From contig RXJD01000048.1 of assembly GCA_003987775.1 (NCBI GenBank), forward strand, positions 1 through 46,753: a stretch of DNA of 46,753 bases, written 5' to 3'. The DNA is from Mycobacterium sp. Lineage in GTDB: Bacteria > Actinomycetota > Actinomycetes > Mycobacteriales > Mycobacteriaceae. The position numbers and the translations under genes were made by a program. The number at the start of each line of letters is the position of its first letter. Positions within the stretch are counted from its first letter, which is position 1. Below the pieces are notes generated by a model that was given only the letters and a program-made list of their open reading frames with translations, did no database searches and was not told the DNA's origin. This document shows, piece after piece, positions 7,754 through 17,850 of this stretch.

Positions 7754-8634
7754 TTCGCTGCCTCCTCGGCGAACTTCCGCACGGCGGCCTGGTAATCCTC
7801 TTCGCCGCCGGACAGGTAGGTGGCTACGAACTGCTGCCAGCCCTCTTCGGTGGAAGCGGCCTCGGCGTAGTGCCGCTGGAACTTCTCGTCGCGGCCGTAG
7901 TCCGGTGCGGCGGTGGTGAAGTGAGCGCCACCAGGCGCTTCCACCACGCCGTCGACCATCATCCGGTTGATCAAAAGCGCCTGCGGGGGAACCGATTTGA
8001 CCAGTTCCTCCGTAGGCACAATGCGCTCCACCGACAGGAATCTACGGTCGGCGGCCATCAGGAACAGGTCGTCGAAGTAGGGGTCGATGCCGGTGTATGC
8101 GGCATTGCCCCTGTTGTCACCGAGATTGAGGTGGGCGAACGCGACGTCGAGCCGCAGCGCCGGCATCGCGATCAGCTTCTCGTACCCGCCGTCGGTGGGG
8201 TAGGGGCTGGTGACGGTCTTGAGTTCGCCCTCCCAGAAGTCCGGCACCGAACTGCCGAGCCCCGCGCGGGTCGGCAGGAACGGCAGCCGTTGTGCCGCCG
8301 CCTGCAAGCCGTTGCGCAGCATGCCCTCGTCCATCTCGCGGGCCTCGATGGCGCCGCTGGTGCGGGCCTTGGCGAACCACGGGTCGTAGAAGGGCGGCGA
8401 GTCCAGGGAGACGAACCCGTAGTAGACCCGCTTGACCTTGCCGGCCGAGCACAGTAGGCCCAAGTCCGGACCACCGTAGGTGACGACGGTCAGGTCGGTG
8501 ACGTCGGTGCGCAACAGTGCCCGCACGAAGGCCATTGGCTTGCGGCGCGATCCCCAGCCGGCGATGCCGATCGTCATGCCGCTCTCTACGTGCGCGACGG
8601 CGTCGTCCAGAGTGGTCGTCTTGTCGCGGGTCAT
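7750..8634 (-). CDS. ipdA: IpdA, alpha subunit of COCHEA-CoA hydrolase
   Basis: 294-residue class I CoA-transferase-like subunit starting MTRDKTTTLDDAVAHVESG, with the family glycine motif IGIAGWGSRRKPMAFVRAL. It pairs with IpdB to open ring C (known for Mtb Rv3551). I chose the ATG at 8634 because it gives the expected family N-terminus and has a strong GGAGGAG 7-13 nt upstream; that ribosome site is part of a MIRU-like element. The reading frame stays open upstream through the MIRU into echA20, but that extension has no family counterpart. Confidence 0.94.
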   Translation of the reverse strand: MTRDKTTTLDDAVAHVESGMTIGIAGWGSRRKPMAFVRALLRTDVTDLTVVTYGGPDLGLLCSAGKVKRVYYGFVSLDSPPFYDPWFAKARTSGAIEAREMDEGMLRNGLQAAAQRLPFLPTRAGLGSSVPDFWEGELKTVTSPYPTDGGYEKLIAMPALRLDVAFAHLNLGDNRGNAAYTGIDPYFDDLFLMAADRRFLSVERIVPTEELVKSVPPQALLINRMMVDGVVEAPGGAHFTTAAPDYGRDEKFQRHYAEAASTEEGWQQFVATYLSGGEEDYQAAVRKFAEEAAK

Positions 8635-8701
8635 GCGCCGCTCCTCCTCATCGCTTCGTCCCCCGCAAGCGGGCGGGACCCCCACTGCATCGTCGCCGGC
8701 G
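8635..8701 (-). repeat. MIRU-like element between echA20 and ipdA
   Basis: Read on the minus strand, the spacer starts GCCGGCGACGATGCAG next to the echA20 stop and ends AAGCGATGAGGAGGAGCGGC next to the ipdA ATG. These match both ends of the mycobacterial interspersed repetitive unit as I recall it. The middle holds a short palindrome centred on CCGCTTGCGG. The element supplies the Shine-Dalgarno sequence for ipdA, as expected for MIRUs inserted at intra-operon gene junctions. Confidence 0.8.
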
Positions 8702-9460
8702 TCATTCCTTCTTGCCCTTTGCCGTTCCGGCGAACGCGTCGCGGTGCTCGTCGGCGACACCGGCGAGGTTGAGTTCGAACGTGAACCCCTGCTCCATGCG
8801 GTAGCTCGAGTTGACGCGTTGCACGTCGATCAGGTTCAGCGCCTCCTTGGCGGCGCGGATGACGCGGGTGTCCTTGGCGGCGATATCGCGGGCCACTCTG
8901 AGCGCGGCTTCGTCCAACTCAGCGCGCGGCACCACCTCATGCACCGAGCCGAAGTGGTGCAGCGTCGCGGCGTCCACGGTGGCGGCGGTGAAGAACAGGC
9001 GCCGCATCATGTGCTGCGGCACCAGGCGGGACAGATGGGTGGCCGCGCCGAGTGCGCCGCGTTCCACCTCCGGCAGCCCGAAGATCGCGTCGTCGGAGGC
9101 GACGATGACGTCGGCGTTGCCCACCAGGCCGATGCCGCCGCCAACGCAGAAGCCGTTGACCGCGGCGATCACCGGCACCGCACACTCGTAGACCGCACGG
9201 AATGCCGCGAAGCACCCGCGGTTCGCGTCGATCAGCGCCGTGAAGCCCTCGGTGCGCTGCATTTCCTTGATGTCGACGCCGGCGTTGAAGCCGCGGCCTT
9301 CGGCCCGCAGGATGACCGCATGGGTCTGCGGATCCCGGCCGGCGGCCGTGATGGCGTCCCCGAGTTCGAACCATCCTTGTGACGGAATGGCGTTGACGGG
9401 CGGGTAGTCGACGGTGACCGCGACTATTCCGGGTTCTGTCGTTGTGGAGGTGATCGTCAT
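8702..9460 (-). CDS. echA20: EchA20, crotonase-family ring D hydrolase
   Basis: 252-residue crotonase-fold protein. Oxyanion-hole segments are LRAEGRGFNAGVDIKEM (about residues 51-67) and NGFCVGGGIGLVGNADV (about 101-118). In Mtb, EchA20 (Rv3550) hydrolyses ring D of a HIEC-CoA-type intermediate immediately before IpdAB acts (known). It is the first gene of echA20-ipdA-ipdB-ipdC, and its ATG lies 37 nt from the perfect KstR2 operator shared with the divergent SDR gene. The stop is followed directly by the MIRU-like element. Confidence 0.94.
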   Translation of the reverse strand: MTITSTTTEPGIVAVTVDYPPVNAIPSQGWFELGDAITAAGRDPQTHAVILRAEGRGFNAGVDIKEMQRTEGFTALIDANRGCFAAFRAVYECAVPVIAAVNGFCVGGGIGLVGNADVIVASDDAIFGLPEVERGALGAATHLSRLVPQHMMRRLFFTAATVDAATLHHFGSVHEVVPRAELDEAALRVARDIAAKDTRVIRAAKEALNLIDVQRVNSSYRMEQGFTFELNLAGVADEHRDAFAGTAKGKKE

Positions 9461-9497
9461 GGCACTTCCTGCTGAGTCCGCTGGGGTCAGTTACCTA

Positions 9498-9511
9498 AGC
9501 AAGCACTTGCT
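9498..9511. promoter_or_regulatory. KstR2 operator for echA20 operon and divergent SDR operon
   Basis: AGCAAGCACTTGCT is a perfect match to ANCAAGNNCTTGNT and nearly a perfect palindrome. Toward the right, TACGCT at 9515-9520 followed by six bases and the GTG start at 9527 looks like a leaderless promoter. Toward the left there is room for a 37-nt leader before echA20. Confidence 0.92.
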
Positions 9512-9526
9512 TGGTACGCTAGCACA

Positions 9527-10309
9527 GTGACCGAACCCCAATCAGCCCCCGGCAGCATCAATCTGGGTTTGGCCGGGCGTGTGGTGCTGGTGACTGGCGG
9601 CGTTCGCGGCGTCGGCGCCGGTATCAGTTCGGTTTTCGCCGAGCAGGGCGCGACGGTCGTTGCCTGTGCGAGACGCCCGGTCGAGGGCTTTCCGCACGAG
9701 TTCCACAGCTGCGACATTCGCGACGAGGAGTCGGTCAAGCGCCTGGTGGGGACGATAGTGGAGCAGCACGGGCGTCTGGACGTGCTGGTCAACAACGCCG
9801 GCGGTTCTCCGTACGTGTTGGCCGCCGAGGCGACGCACAACTTCCACCGCAAGATCGTCGAGCTCAATGTGCTTGCACCGCTGTTGGTTTCGCAGCATGC
9901 GCACGCGGTGATGCAGAACCAGCCGAACGGCGGCTCGATCGTCAACATCTGCAGCGTCAGCGGGCGCCGTCCCACGCCGGGCACCGCCGCCTACGGCGTG
10001 GCCAAGGCCGGCTTCGAAAACCTCACCACCACCCTGGCTGTCGAGTGGGCACCCAAGATCCGCGTCAACGCGGTGGTGGTCGGCATGGTCGAGACCGAAC
10101 AGTCCGAACTGTTCTACGGCGACGCCGACTCGGTCGCCCGGGTCGCGGCCACCGTGCCGTTGGGCCGGCTGGCCAAGCCTGTCGACATCGGTTGGGCGGC
10201 AGCATTTCTGGCATCCGACGTGGCGTCGTACATCAGTGGGGCGACGCTGGAGGTGCACGGCGGTGGGGAGCCGCCGCAGTATCTGGCCGCCTCGAGCGCC
10301 AACAAATGA
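9527..10309 (+). CDS. Short-chain dehydrogenase/reductase (Rv3549c-like)
   Basis: 260-residue classical SDR. The NAD(P)-binding glycine motif is VTGGVRGVGAGIS (about 17-29), followed by NNAGGSP and the catalytic Tyr-x-x-x-Lys in YGVAKAGFENL. It belongs to the KstR2 regulon, probably acting as a hydroxyacyl-CoA or hydroxysteroid dehydrogenase in C/D-ring breakdown; the exact step is not established. The GTG start lies at the expected transcription start of a leaderless promoter. It is followed 19 nt later by a second SDR gene. Confidence 0.9.
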   Translation: MTEPQSAPGSINLGLAGRVVLVTGGVRGVGAGISSVFAEQGATVVACARRPVEGFPHEFHSCDIRDEESVKRLVGTIVEQHGRLDVLVNNAGGSPYVLAAEATHNFHRKIVELNVLAPLLVSQHAHAVMQNQPNGGSIVNICSVSGRRPTPGTAAYGVAKAGFENLTTTLAVEWAPKIRVNAVVVGMVETEQSELFYGDADSVARVAATVPLGRLAKPVDIGWAAAFLASDVASYISGATLEVHGGGEPPQYLAASSANK

Positions 10310-10328
10310 CGGAAAAGGAGTAGTGGCA

Positions 10329-11243
10329 ATGGGTTTGGTTGACGGCCGAGTGGTCATCGTTACCGGCGCGGGCCGCGGCATCGGCCGTGCGCATGCCCTG
10401 GCGTTCGCCGCCGAAGGCGCACGGGTGGTGGTCAACGACATCGGCGTGGGCCTGGACGGATCGGCCGGCGAAAGCCCGGCGCAGCAGGTGGTCGACGAAA
10501 TCACCGCCGCCGGTGGGGAAGCCGTGGCCAACGGCGACGACATCGCCGACTGGACCGGCGCGCAGAACCTGATCGACACGGCGGTCGACACCTTCGGCGG
10601 CCTCGACGTGCTGGTCAACAACGCCGGATTCATCCGTGACCGGATGCTGGCCAATACCAGCGAAAGTGAGTGGGACGCCGTCATCCGTGTGCATCTCAAG
10701 GGTCACTTCGCCACCCTGCGGCACGCGGCCGGCTACTGGCGCCGGCAGATCAAGGCCGGCACCGTCGGCCCGGACGAGCTGAATGCCCGCATCATCAACA
10801 CCAGCTCCGGCGCCGGCCTGCAAGGCAGTGTCGGGCAGGGCAACTACTCCGCCGCCAAGGCGGGAATCGCGGCGCTGACTCTCGTCGGCGCCGCCGAACT
10901 GGGGCGCTACGGCATCACGGTCAATGCGATCGCGCCCGCCGCCCGTACCCGCATGACCGAGGCCGTGTTCGCCGAGACGATGGCCGCCCCGGAGGACGGC
11001 GGATTCGACGCGATGGCCCCGGAGAACGTCTCGCCGCTGGTGGTGTGGCTGGGCAGCGTCGAGTCCCGGGACGTCACCGGAAAGGTTTTCGAAGTCGAGG
11101 GCGGGCTGATCCGGGTCGCCGAGGGTTGGGCGCACGGACCACAGATCGACAAGGGCGCGAAGTGGGATCCCACCGAGCTGGGGCCGGTGGTCACCGACCT
11201 GCTGGCCAAGTCACGGACGCCGGTTCCGGTCTACGGGGCCTAG
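10329..11243 (+). CDS. Short-chain dehydrogenase, MFE-2/17beta-HSD4-like (Rv3548c-like)
   Basis: 304-residue SDR with VIVTGAGRGIGRAHAL near the start, NNAGFIRDRML and the active-site QGNYSAAKAGIAAL. These long-insert features are typical of the (R)-hydroxyacyl-CoA dehydrogenase domain of peroxisomal multifunctional enzyme 2. The role in C/D-ring beta-oxidation is inferred from family and regulon. The ATG at 10329 is preceded by GGAAAAGGAG. It ends convergent with ddn, with a long hairpin between them. Confidence 0.9.
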   Translation: MGLVDGRVVIVTGAGRGIGRAHALAFAAEGARVVVNDIGVGLDGSAGESPAQQVVDEITAAGGEAVANGDDIADWTGAQNLIDTAVDTFGGLDVLVNNAGFIRDRMLANTSESEWDAVIRVHLKGHFATLRHAAGYWRRQIKAGTVGPDELNARIINTSSGAGLQGSVGQGNYSAAKAGIAALTLVGAAELGRYGITVNAIAPAARTRMTEAVFAETMAAPEDGGFDAMAPENVSPLVVWLGSVESRDVTGKVFEVEGGLIRVAEGWAHGPQIDKGAKWDPTELGPVVTDLLAKSRTPVPVYGA

Positions 11244-11249
11244 CGTTTT

Positions 11250-11314
11250 GCGTTGACTCTGCGTACAGGGTGCGAATGTGCGGGTGCGTCGCGCCCTGGA
11301 CGCAGAATCAACGC
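11250..11314. terminator. Long imperfect hairpin between convergent genes
   Basis: A 25-nt left arm (11250-11274, GCGTTGACTCTGCGTACAGG...) pairs with 11290-11314 at 22 of 25 positions around a 15-nt loop. It starts 6 nt after the SDR stop and ends 13 nt before the ddn stop. A bidirectional terminator is likely. No strong U-run follows on the plus strand beyond ATTTTTA at 11324. Confidence 0.65.
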
Positions 11315-11327
11315 GGTCGCGGGATTT

Positions 11328-11792
<465 letters not shown>

Positions 11793-12179
11793 CTAGTGCT
11801 GGATGAACGGCGTGAAACTGGCTCTGATGTGCTGGATTTCGGCTTTGCCGGTGGGGCTTTCGGCCGGAATCACGAACGTCTCGTCGACCCGCGCGGCGAT
11901 TCGCCGACCGGCGAGCGCCGCCTTACTCAAGACGTCGTAACGGGCGTGCACCTCGTCGCCCTCGATGCGGTAGTGCGGGGGCGTGGCATCGGCGATGACG
12001 CGGTACTGCAATCCGCGATTCAGGCCGCGCCGCAGGTGATTACCGGAGAAGCCGTTCTTCACGCCCAATTCGATGCGGGTGCATCCGGCGGCGAACGGAA
12101 CGGCTTCGGCGTCGTGGCTGACGAGTGCATCGATGTAGCTCTGAGCCGCGGCGATGCGACTCTCCTCGGAGACGTGCAC
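11793..12179 (-). CDS. SnoaL/NTF2-like small protein
   Basis: 128-residue protein of the NTF2/SnoaL type: an N-terminal helical stretch (SEESRIAAAQSYIDALVSHD) followed by alternating strands. This fold is used by ketosteroid isomerases, cyclases and binding proteins. The GTG start at 12179 is 3 nt after the fadA5 stop, so it should be co-expressed with fadA5 under KstR. As I recall the Mtb locus, no such gene lies between fadA5 and ddn. Catalytic residues are not clear enough to assign an activity. Confidence 0.82.
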   Translation of the reverse strand: MHVSEESRIAAAQSYIDALVSHDAEAVPFAAGCTRIELGVKNGFSGNHLRRGLNRGLQYRVIADATPPHYRIEGDEVHARYDVLSKAALAGRRIAARVDETFVIPAESPTGKAEIQHIRASFTPFIQH

Positions 12180-12182
12180 GGT

Positions 12183-13355
<1,173 letters not shown>

Positions 13356-13356
13356 C

Positions 13357-13370
13357 TAGAACACGTTTCA
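13357..13370. promoter_or_regulatory. KstR operator, fadA5 side
   Basis: TAGAACACGTTTCA fits TNNAACNNGTTNNA exactly. It ends 10 nt from the fadA5 start and overlaps the inferred -10 region of a leaderless promoter. Confidence 0.9.
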
Positions 13371-13435
13371 TTACTATGACAAGCAAGGATGGTTACCTGC
13401 CTTTTATCTGCGCAGGAGCCGTGTTTTACTGGCAC

Positions 13436-13449
13436 TAGAACACGTTGCA
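13436..13449. promoter_or_regulatory. KstR operator, cyp125 side
   Basis: TAGAACACGTTGCA fits the KstR motif exactly, 29 nt before the cyp125 ATG. The leader contains AAAAGGAGCG as ribosome binding site. This intergenic region therefore carries two separate KstR sites, one per direction. Confidence 0.9.
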
Positions 13450-13478
13450 AATAGTGTTGTAAAAGGAGCGCACCCTAC

Positions 13479-14729
13479 ATGGCACCCCCCAATATTCCCG
13501 CCGACTTCGACTTCCTCGACCCCGACGTCAACCTCGCAGGTTTGCCCGTCGAGGAGCTCGCCTGGCTGCGCAAGGCGGAGCCGATCCACTGGGTCGACAT
13601 CCCCGGCGGCGCGGGTGGGTTCGAGGACCACGGCTATTGGCTCGTCACCCGCCACGCAGACGTCAAAGAGGTGTCAAGGCGCAGCGACCTCTTCTCCAGC
13701 TGGATGAACGGCGCCATCCCGACATGGCCGCCGGAGATGAAGCGCGAGCAGGTGGAACTGCAGCGCAGCGTCATGCTGAACATGGACGCACCCCACCACA
13801 CCCGGCTGCGCAAGATCATCTCCCGCGGCTTCACCCCGCGGGCCATCGGGAGGCTGGAAGCGGAGCTGTCCCAGCGGGCCCAGAACATCGCCAAGACTGC
13901 CGCCAGTGCGGGTAGCGGCGACTTCGTCGAGCAGGTGGCGTGCGAATTGCCATTGCAGGCCATTGCCGGCCTGCTCGGCGTTCCCCAGGAGGACCGCGAC
14001 AAGCTCTTCCGCTGGTCCAACGAGATGACCGGTGGCACCGACCCGGAGTACGCCACCGTCGATCCGGCTCAGTCCTCGATGGAGCTGATCGTGTACGCGA
14101 TGGCGATGGCCGACGAGCGGGGTAAGAATCCCACCGACGACATCGTCACGACGCTCATCCAGGCCGACATCGACGGCGAAAAGCTTTCCGACGACGAGTT
14201 CGGGTTCTTCGTGATCATGCTCGCGGTGGCCGGCAACGAGACCACGCGCAACTCGATCACCCACGGCATGATCGCCCTGGCGAACAACCCCGATCAGTGG
14301 GAGCTCTTCAAGAAGGAGCGGCCGTCGACCACCGCTGACGAGATCATCCGCTGGGCCACACCGGTTTCGGCGTTCCAGCGCACCGCCAGCGAGGACACCG
14401 AGCTGGGCGGCGTGCAGATCAAGAAGGGCCAGCGGGTGGTGATGTCCTACCGGTCAGCCAATTTCGACGAGGACGTGTTCGACGACCCGCACAGCTTCAA
14501 CATCCTGCGCGACCCGAACCCGCACGTCGGTTTCGGCGGCACCGGCGCCCACTACTGCATCGGCGCTAACCTGGCCCGCATGACCATCAACCTGATCTTC
14601 AACGCGGTGGCCGATCACATGCCGGACCTCACCCCGGTCGGTGAGCCCGAGCGGCTCCGCTCGGGCTGGCTCAACGGAATCAAGCACTGGCAGGTCGACT
14701 ACACCGGCAAAAACGCGGTGGCGCACTGA
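13479..14729 (+). CDS. cyp125: Cytochrome P450 CYP125, steroid C26/C27 monooxygenase
   Basis: 416-residue soluble P450. The I-helix oxygen-binding motif is AVAGNETTRNS, and the heme-binding loop is FGGTGAHYCIGANLARM with the axial Cys near residue 360. CYP125 (Rv3545c) oxidises the terminal methyl of cholesterol/cholestenone through alcohol and aldehyde to the acid (known). It heads cyp125-fadE28-fadE29-chsH2-chsH1-ltp2, all nearly contiguous, under a KstR operator. An electron-donor ferredoxin is not encoded next to it. Confidence 0.97.
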   Translation: MAPPNIPADFDFLDPDVNLAGLPVEELAWLRKAEPIHWVDIPGGAGGFEDHGYWLVTRHADVKEVSRRSDLFSSWMNGAIPTWPPEMKREQVELQRSVMLNMDAPHHTRLRKIISRGFTPRAIGRLEAELSQRAQNIAKTAASAGSGDFVEQVACELPLQAIAGLLGVPQEDRDKLFRWSNEMTGGTDPEYATVDPAQSSMELIVYAMAMADERGKNPTDDIVTTLIQADIDGEKLSDDEFGFFVIMLAVAGNETTRNSITHGMIALANNPDQWELFKKERPSTTADEIIRWATPVSAFQRTASEDTELGGVQIKKGQRVVMSYRSANFDEDVFDDPHSFNILRDPNPHVGFGGTGAHYCIGANLARMTINLIFNAVADHMPDLTPVGEPERLRSGWLNGIKHWQVDYTGKNAVAH

Positions 14730-14734
14730 TCACG

Positions 14735-15739
14735 ATGGACTTCAATCTCAGCGCAGAGCAGGAGGCCGTCGCCGACGTCGTGAAGTCGGTACTGAGCCGC
14801 GAATTGTCTTGGGCCGCACTGGCGGACGGCGGAGTGACGGCATTGGCGGTGCCCGAACGTCTGGGTGGGGACGGGGTAGGTCTGGCGGAGGTGGGCACCG
14901 TGCTCACCGAAGCAGGCCGCCACGGCGCCATCACACCGGCGTTGGTCACGCTGGGCTACGGCGTGGTGCCGCTGCTCGACCTGGCGTCGCAGGAGCAGCA
15001 GGACCGCTACCTGGCCGCAGTTTCCGGTGGCGGGGTGCTGACCGCGGCACTGAACGAACCCGGTTCCCCACTGCCGGACCGGCCTTCGGTTGCGTTCAGC
15101 GGCGGGCGGTTGTCCGGGGTGAAAGTCGCTGTCGGGTACGCGGAGTCGGCGGACTGGATGCTGGTGACGGCCGACACCGGTGTGGTGGTGGTGTCGCCCA
15201 ATGCCGATGGCGTGCGCCTGGTCCGTACCCCGACATCCAGCGGCTCCGACGAGTACACAGTGACCTTCACCGATGTCGCGGTCGCCGACGCCGACGTGCT
15301 GGCCGGTGCTACGGCGGCGCGGGTCAACCAACTGGTGCTGGCCATGACCGGTGCCTATGCCGCCGGCCTGGTGGCCGGAGCGTTGCGGCTGACGGCTGAC
15401 TATGTGGCCGGGCGCAAGCAGTTCGGCAAACCGCTCTCGACATTCCAGACCGTTGCGGCGCAGTTGGCGGAGGTCTACATCGCTTCGCGCACCCTCGATT
15501 TGGCGTCCAAGGCGGTGCTCTGGAAACTGGCCGAGGGACGCGACGCCGGCTCCGATCTCGACGTGCTCGGATACTGGCTGGCTTCGCAGGCGCCACCGGT
15601 GATGCAGACATGTCATCACCTGCACGGTGGCATGGGTATGGACATCACCTACCCGATGCACCGGTACTACTCCACGATCAAGGACCTGACCCGAATGCTG
15701 GGCGGGCCATCACACCGACTAGATCTGGTGGGAGTGTAG
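14735..15739 (+). CDS. fadE28: Acyl-CoA dehydrogenase FadE28 (ChsE1)
   Basis: 334 residues, shorter than typical acyl-CoA dehydrogenases, as expected for one half of the heteromeric alpha2-beta2 steroid enzymes. The C-terminal region has GRKQFGKPLSTFQ and CHHLHGGMGMD typical of the family. In Mtb, FadE28 and FadE29 form ChsE1-ChsE2, which dehydrogenates the 3-carbon side-chain CoA ester (known). The ATG follows the cyp125 stop by 5 nt. The stop abuts the fadE29 start. Confidence 0.95.
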   Translation: MDFNLSAEQEAVADVVKSVLSRELSWAALADGGVTALAVPERLGGDGVGLAEVGTVLTEAGRHGAITPALVTLGYGVVPLLDLASQEQQDRYLAAVSGGGVLTAALNEPGSPLPDRPSVAFSGGRLSGVKVAVGYAESADWMLVTADTGVVVVSPNADGVRLVRTPTSSGSDEYTVTFTDVAVADADVLAGATAARVNQLVLAMTGAYAAGLVAGALRLTADYVAGRKQFGKPLSTFQTVAAQLAEVYIASRTLDLASKAVLWKLAEGRDAGSDLDVLGYWLASQAPPVMQTCHHLHGGMGMDITYPMHRYYSTIKDLTRMLGGPSHRLDLVGV

Positions 15740-16903
15740 ATGTTTATCGACTTGACCCCTGAGCAGCGCCAGCTGCAGGCGGAGCTGCGGGAGTATTTCA
15801 CCAATCTGATTTCGTCCGACGAGGCGAAAGCGATGGAGCAGGACCGCCACAACGAGGCCTATCGAGCGGTGATCCGCCGGATGGGCAAGGACGGCAAGCT
15901 CGGCGTGGGATGGCCGAAAGAGTACGGCGGCTTGGGTTTCGGGCCGATCGAACAATCCATCTTCGTCAACGAGGCGCACCGGGCCGACGTGCCGCTGCCC
16001 GCGGTGACGCTGCAGACGGTGGGTCCGGTGCTGCAGCAGTTCGGCACCGAGGCGCAGAAGAAGAAGTTCCTGCCGGCGATCCTTGCCGGTGAGGTGCACT
16101 TCGCGATCGGTTACAGCGAGCCGGAGGCCGGCACCGACCTGGCTTCGCTGCGGACCTCGGCGGTGCGCCAGGGCGACGAGTACATCGTCAACGGCCAGAA
16201 GATGTGGACCACCGGCGGCCACGACGCCGACTACGTGTGGCTGGCCTGCCGCACCGACCCGGAAGCCGTGAAGCACAAGGGTATTTCGATCCTGATCGTG
16301 GACACCAAGGATCCCGGCTACTCCTGGACGCCGGTCATCCTGTCCGACGGCGCGCACCACACCAACGCCACGTACTACAACGACGTGCGAGTCCCGGCCG
16401 ACATGCTGGTCGGCGAGGAGAACGGCGGCTGGCGGCTGATCACCACCCAGCTCAACAACGAGCGGGTGATGCTCGGGCCGGCCGGTCGTACCGCCGGCAT
16501 CTACGATCGCCTGCACGCCTGGGCGTCCAAGCCCGGCGGCAATGGCGTCACTCCGATCGACCACCACGACGTCAAGCGGGCGCTCGGGGAGATCTACTCG
16601 CTGTGGCGGGTCAACGAGCTGTTGAACTGGCAGGTCGCCGCGGCCGGCGAGGACATCAACGTGGCCGATGCGGCATCGACGAAAGTCTTTGGTACCGAGA
16701 AGATTCAGTACATCGGGCGGCTCGCCGAAGAGATCGTCGGCAAGTACGGCAACCCGGCCGAGCCGGACACCGCGGAGCTGCTGGAGTGGCTGGACTCGCA
16801 GACCAAACGCAACCTGGTGATCACCTTCGGTGGCGGGGTCAACGAGGTGATGCGCGAGATGATCGCGGCGGCGGGTCTGAAGGTGCCGAGGGTGCCTCGA
16901 TGA
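15740..16903 (+). CDS. fadE29: Acyl-CoA dehydrogenase FadE29 (ChsE2)
   Basis: 387 residues with the family segments FAIGYSEPEAGTDLASLRT and GWRLITTQLNNERVM. It partners FadE28 in the ChsE1-ChsE2 heterotetramer acting on the propionyl side chain (known for Rv3543c). The start follows the fadE28 stop directly (TAGATG), and the stop overlaps the chsH2 start (ATGA), indicating coupled translation and stoichiometric production. Confidence 0.96.
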   Translation: MFIDLTPEQRQLQAELREYFTNLISSDEAKAMEQDRHNEAYRAVIRRMGKDGKLGVGWPKEYGGLGFGPIEQSIFVNEAHRADVPLPAVTLQTVGPVLQQFGTEAQKKKFLPAILAGEVHFAIGYSEPEAGTDLASLRTSAVRQGDEYIVNGQKMWTTGGHDADYVWLACRTDPEAVKHKGISILIVDTKDPGYSWTPVILSDGAHHTNATYYNDVRVPADMLVGEENGGWRLITTQLNNERVMLGPAGRTAGIYDRLHAWASKPGGNGVTPIDHHDVKRALGEIYSLWRVNELLNWQVAAAGEDINVADAASTKVFGTEKIQYIGRLAEEIVGKYGNPAEPDTAELLEWLDSQTKRNLVITFGGGVNEVMREMIAAAGLKVPRVPR

Positions 16904-17850
16904 GCGAACTCCAAGAAGCCATCGCCGAGATCGTCGCGGCAGGTGGCGGTAAGCCGCGCACCGGGCGAGACCCGGTCAACCAGCCGATGATCAACAACTG
17001 GGTGGAAGCGATCGGCGACCGCAACCCGATCTACGTCGACGAGGCCGCGGCCCGTGCGGCGGGTCACCCGGGACTGGTGGCGCCACCGGCAATGATCCAG
17101 GTGTGGACCATGTTCGGCCTGAACGGCGCTCGCCCGGACGACGACCCGATGGGCCCGATGATGAAGTTGTTCGACGACAACGGTTACATCGGGGTGGTCG
17201 CGACCAACTGCGAGCAGACCTATCACCGTTATCTGCGGCCCGGCGAGGACGTCAGCATCACCTCCGAAATGGGTGATGTGGTGGGGCCGAAGCAGACCGC
17301 TCTGGGTGAGGGCTTCTTCATCAATCAGCACATCGTGTGGCGCGTCGGCGATGAAGACGTCGCCGAGATGAATTGGCGAATCCTGAAATTCAAGCCCGCT
17401 TCAGGGTCTTCTGGTGCTGCGGTGCCCGACGACCTGGACGCGGATGCGATGATGCGCCCGGCGTCGTCACGCGACACCGCGTTCTTCTGGGAGGGCGTCA
17501 AGGCGCACGAGCTGCGAATCCAGAAGCTGGCCGACGGTTCGCTGCAGCATCCGCCGGTGCCGGCGGTATGGCAGGACCCGGCCGATCCCATTGACTATGC
17601 GGTGGCCAGCGGACGCGGCACCGTGTACAGCTTCGTGGTGCACCATGCGCCGAAAGTACCTGGCCGCACACTGCCTTTCGTGATCGCGCTGGTGGAACTG
17701 GAGGAAGGCGTCCGGATGCTGGGCGAACTTCGCGGCGTCGATCCCGCCGCGGTGGAGATCGGAATGCCGGTGCGCGCAACGTATATCGACTTCCCGGCCG
17801 GCGATTCCGGGCCGGAGTGGACCCTGTACGCCTGGGAGCCGGAGGCATGA
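16900..17850 (+). CDS. chsH2: ChsH2: MaoC-like hydratase fused to DUF35 OB-fold
   Basis: 316 residues. The N-terminal half (about 1-165) is a hot-dog MaoC-like domain with NNWVEAIGDRNPIYVDEAAA. The C-terminal half (about 185-316) is a DUF35 OB-fold lacking the usual zinc-ribbon Cys residues. With ChsH1 it hydrates the steroid 3-carbon enoyl-CoA, and through its DUF35 domain it docks Ltp2 for retro-aldol cleavage (known for Rv3542c). The start overlaps fadE29 by four bases; the stop overlaps the chsH1 start. Confidence 0.95.
   Translation: MSELQEAIAEIVAAGGGKPRTGRDPVNQPMINNWVEAIGDRNPIYVDEAAARAAGHPGLVAPPAMIQVWTMFGLNGARPDDDPMGPMMKLFDDNGYIGVVATNCEQTYHRYLRPGEDVSITSEMGDVVGPKQTALGEGFFINQHIVWRVGDEDVAEMNWRILKFKPASGSSGAAVPDDLDADAMMRPASSRDTAFFWEGVKAHELRIQKLADGSLQHPPVPAVWQDPADPIDYAVASGRGTVYSFVVHHAPKVPGRTLPFVIALVELEEGVRMLGELRGVDPAAVEIGMPVRATYIDFPAGDSGPEWTLYAWEPEA

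Noticed and set aside
8635-8760. Longer ipdA start at 8760 reading through the MIRU-like element
   Set aside because: The extra 42 residues overlap echA20 and are encoded by the repeat; the ATG at 8634 has the better ribosome site and the family N-terminus.
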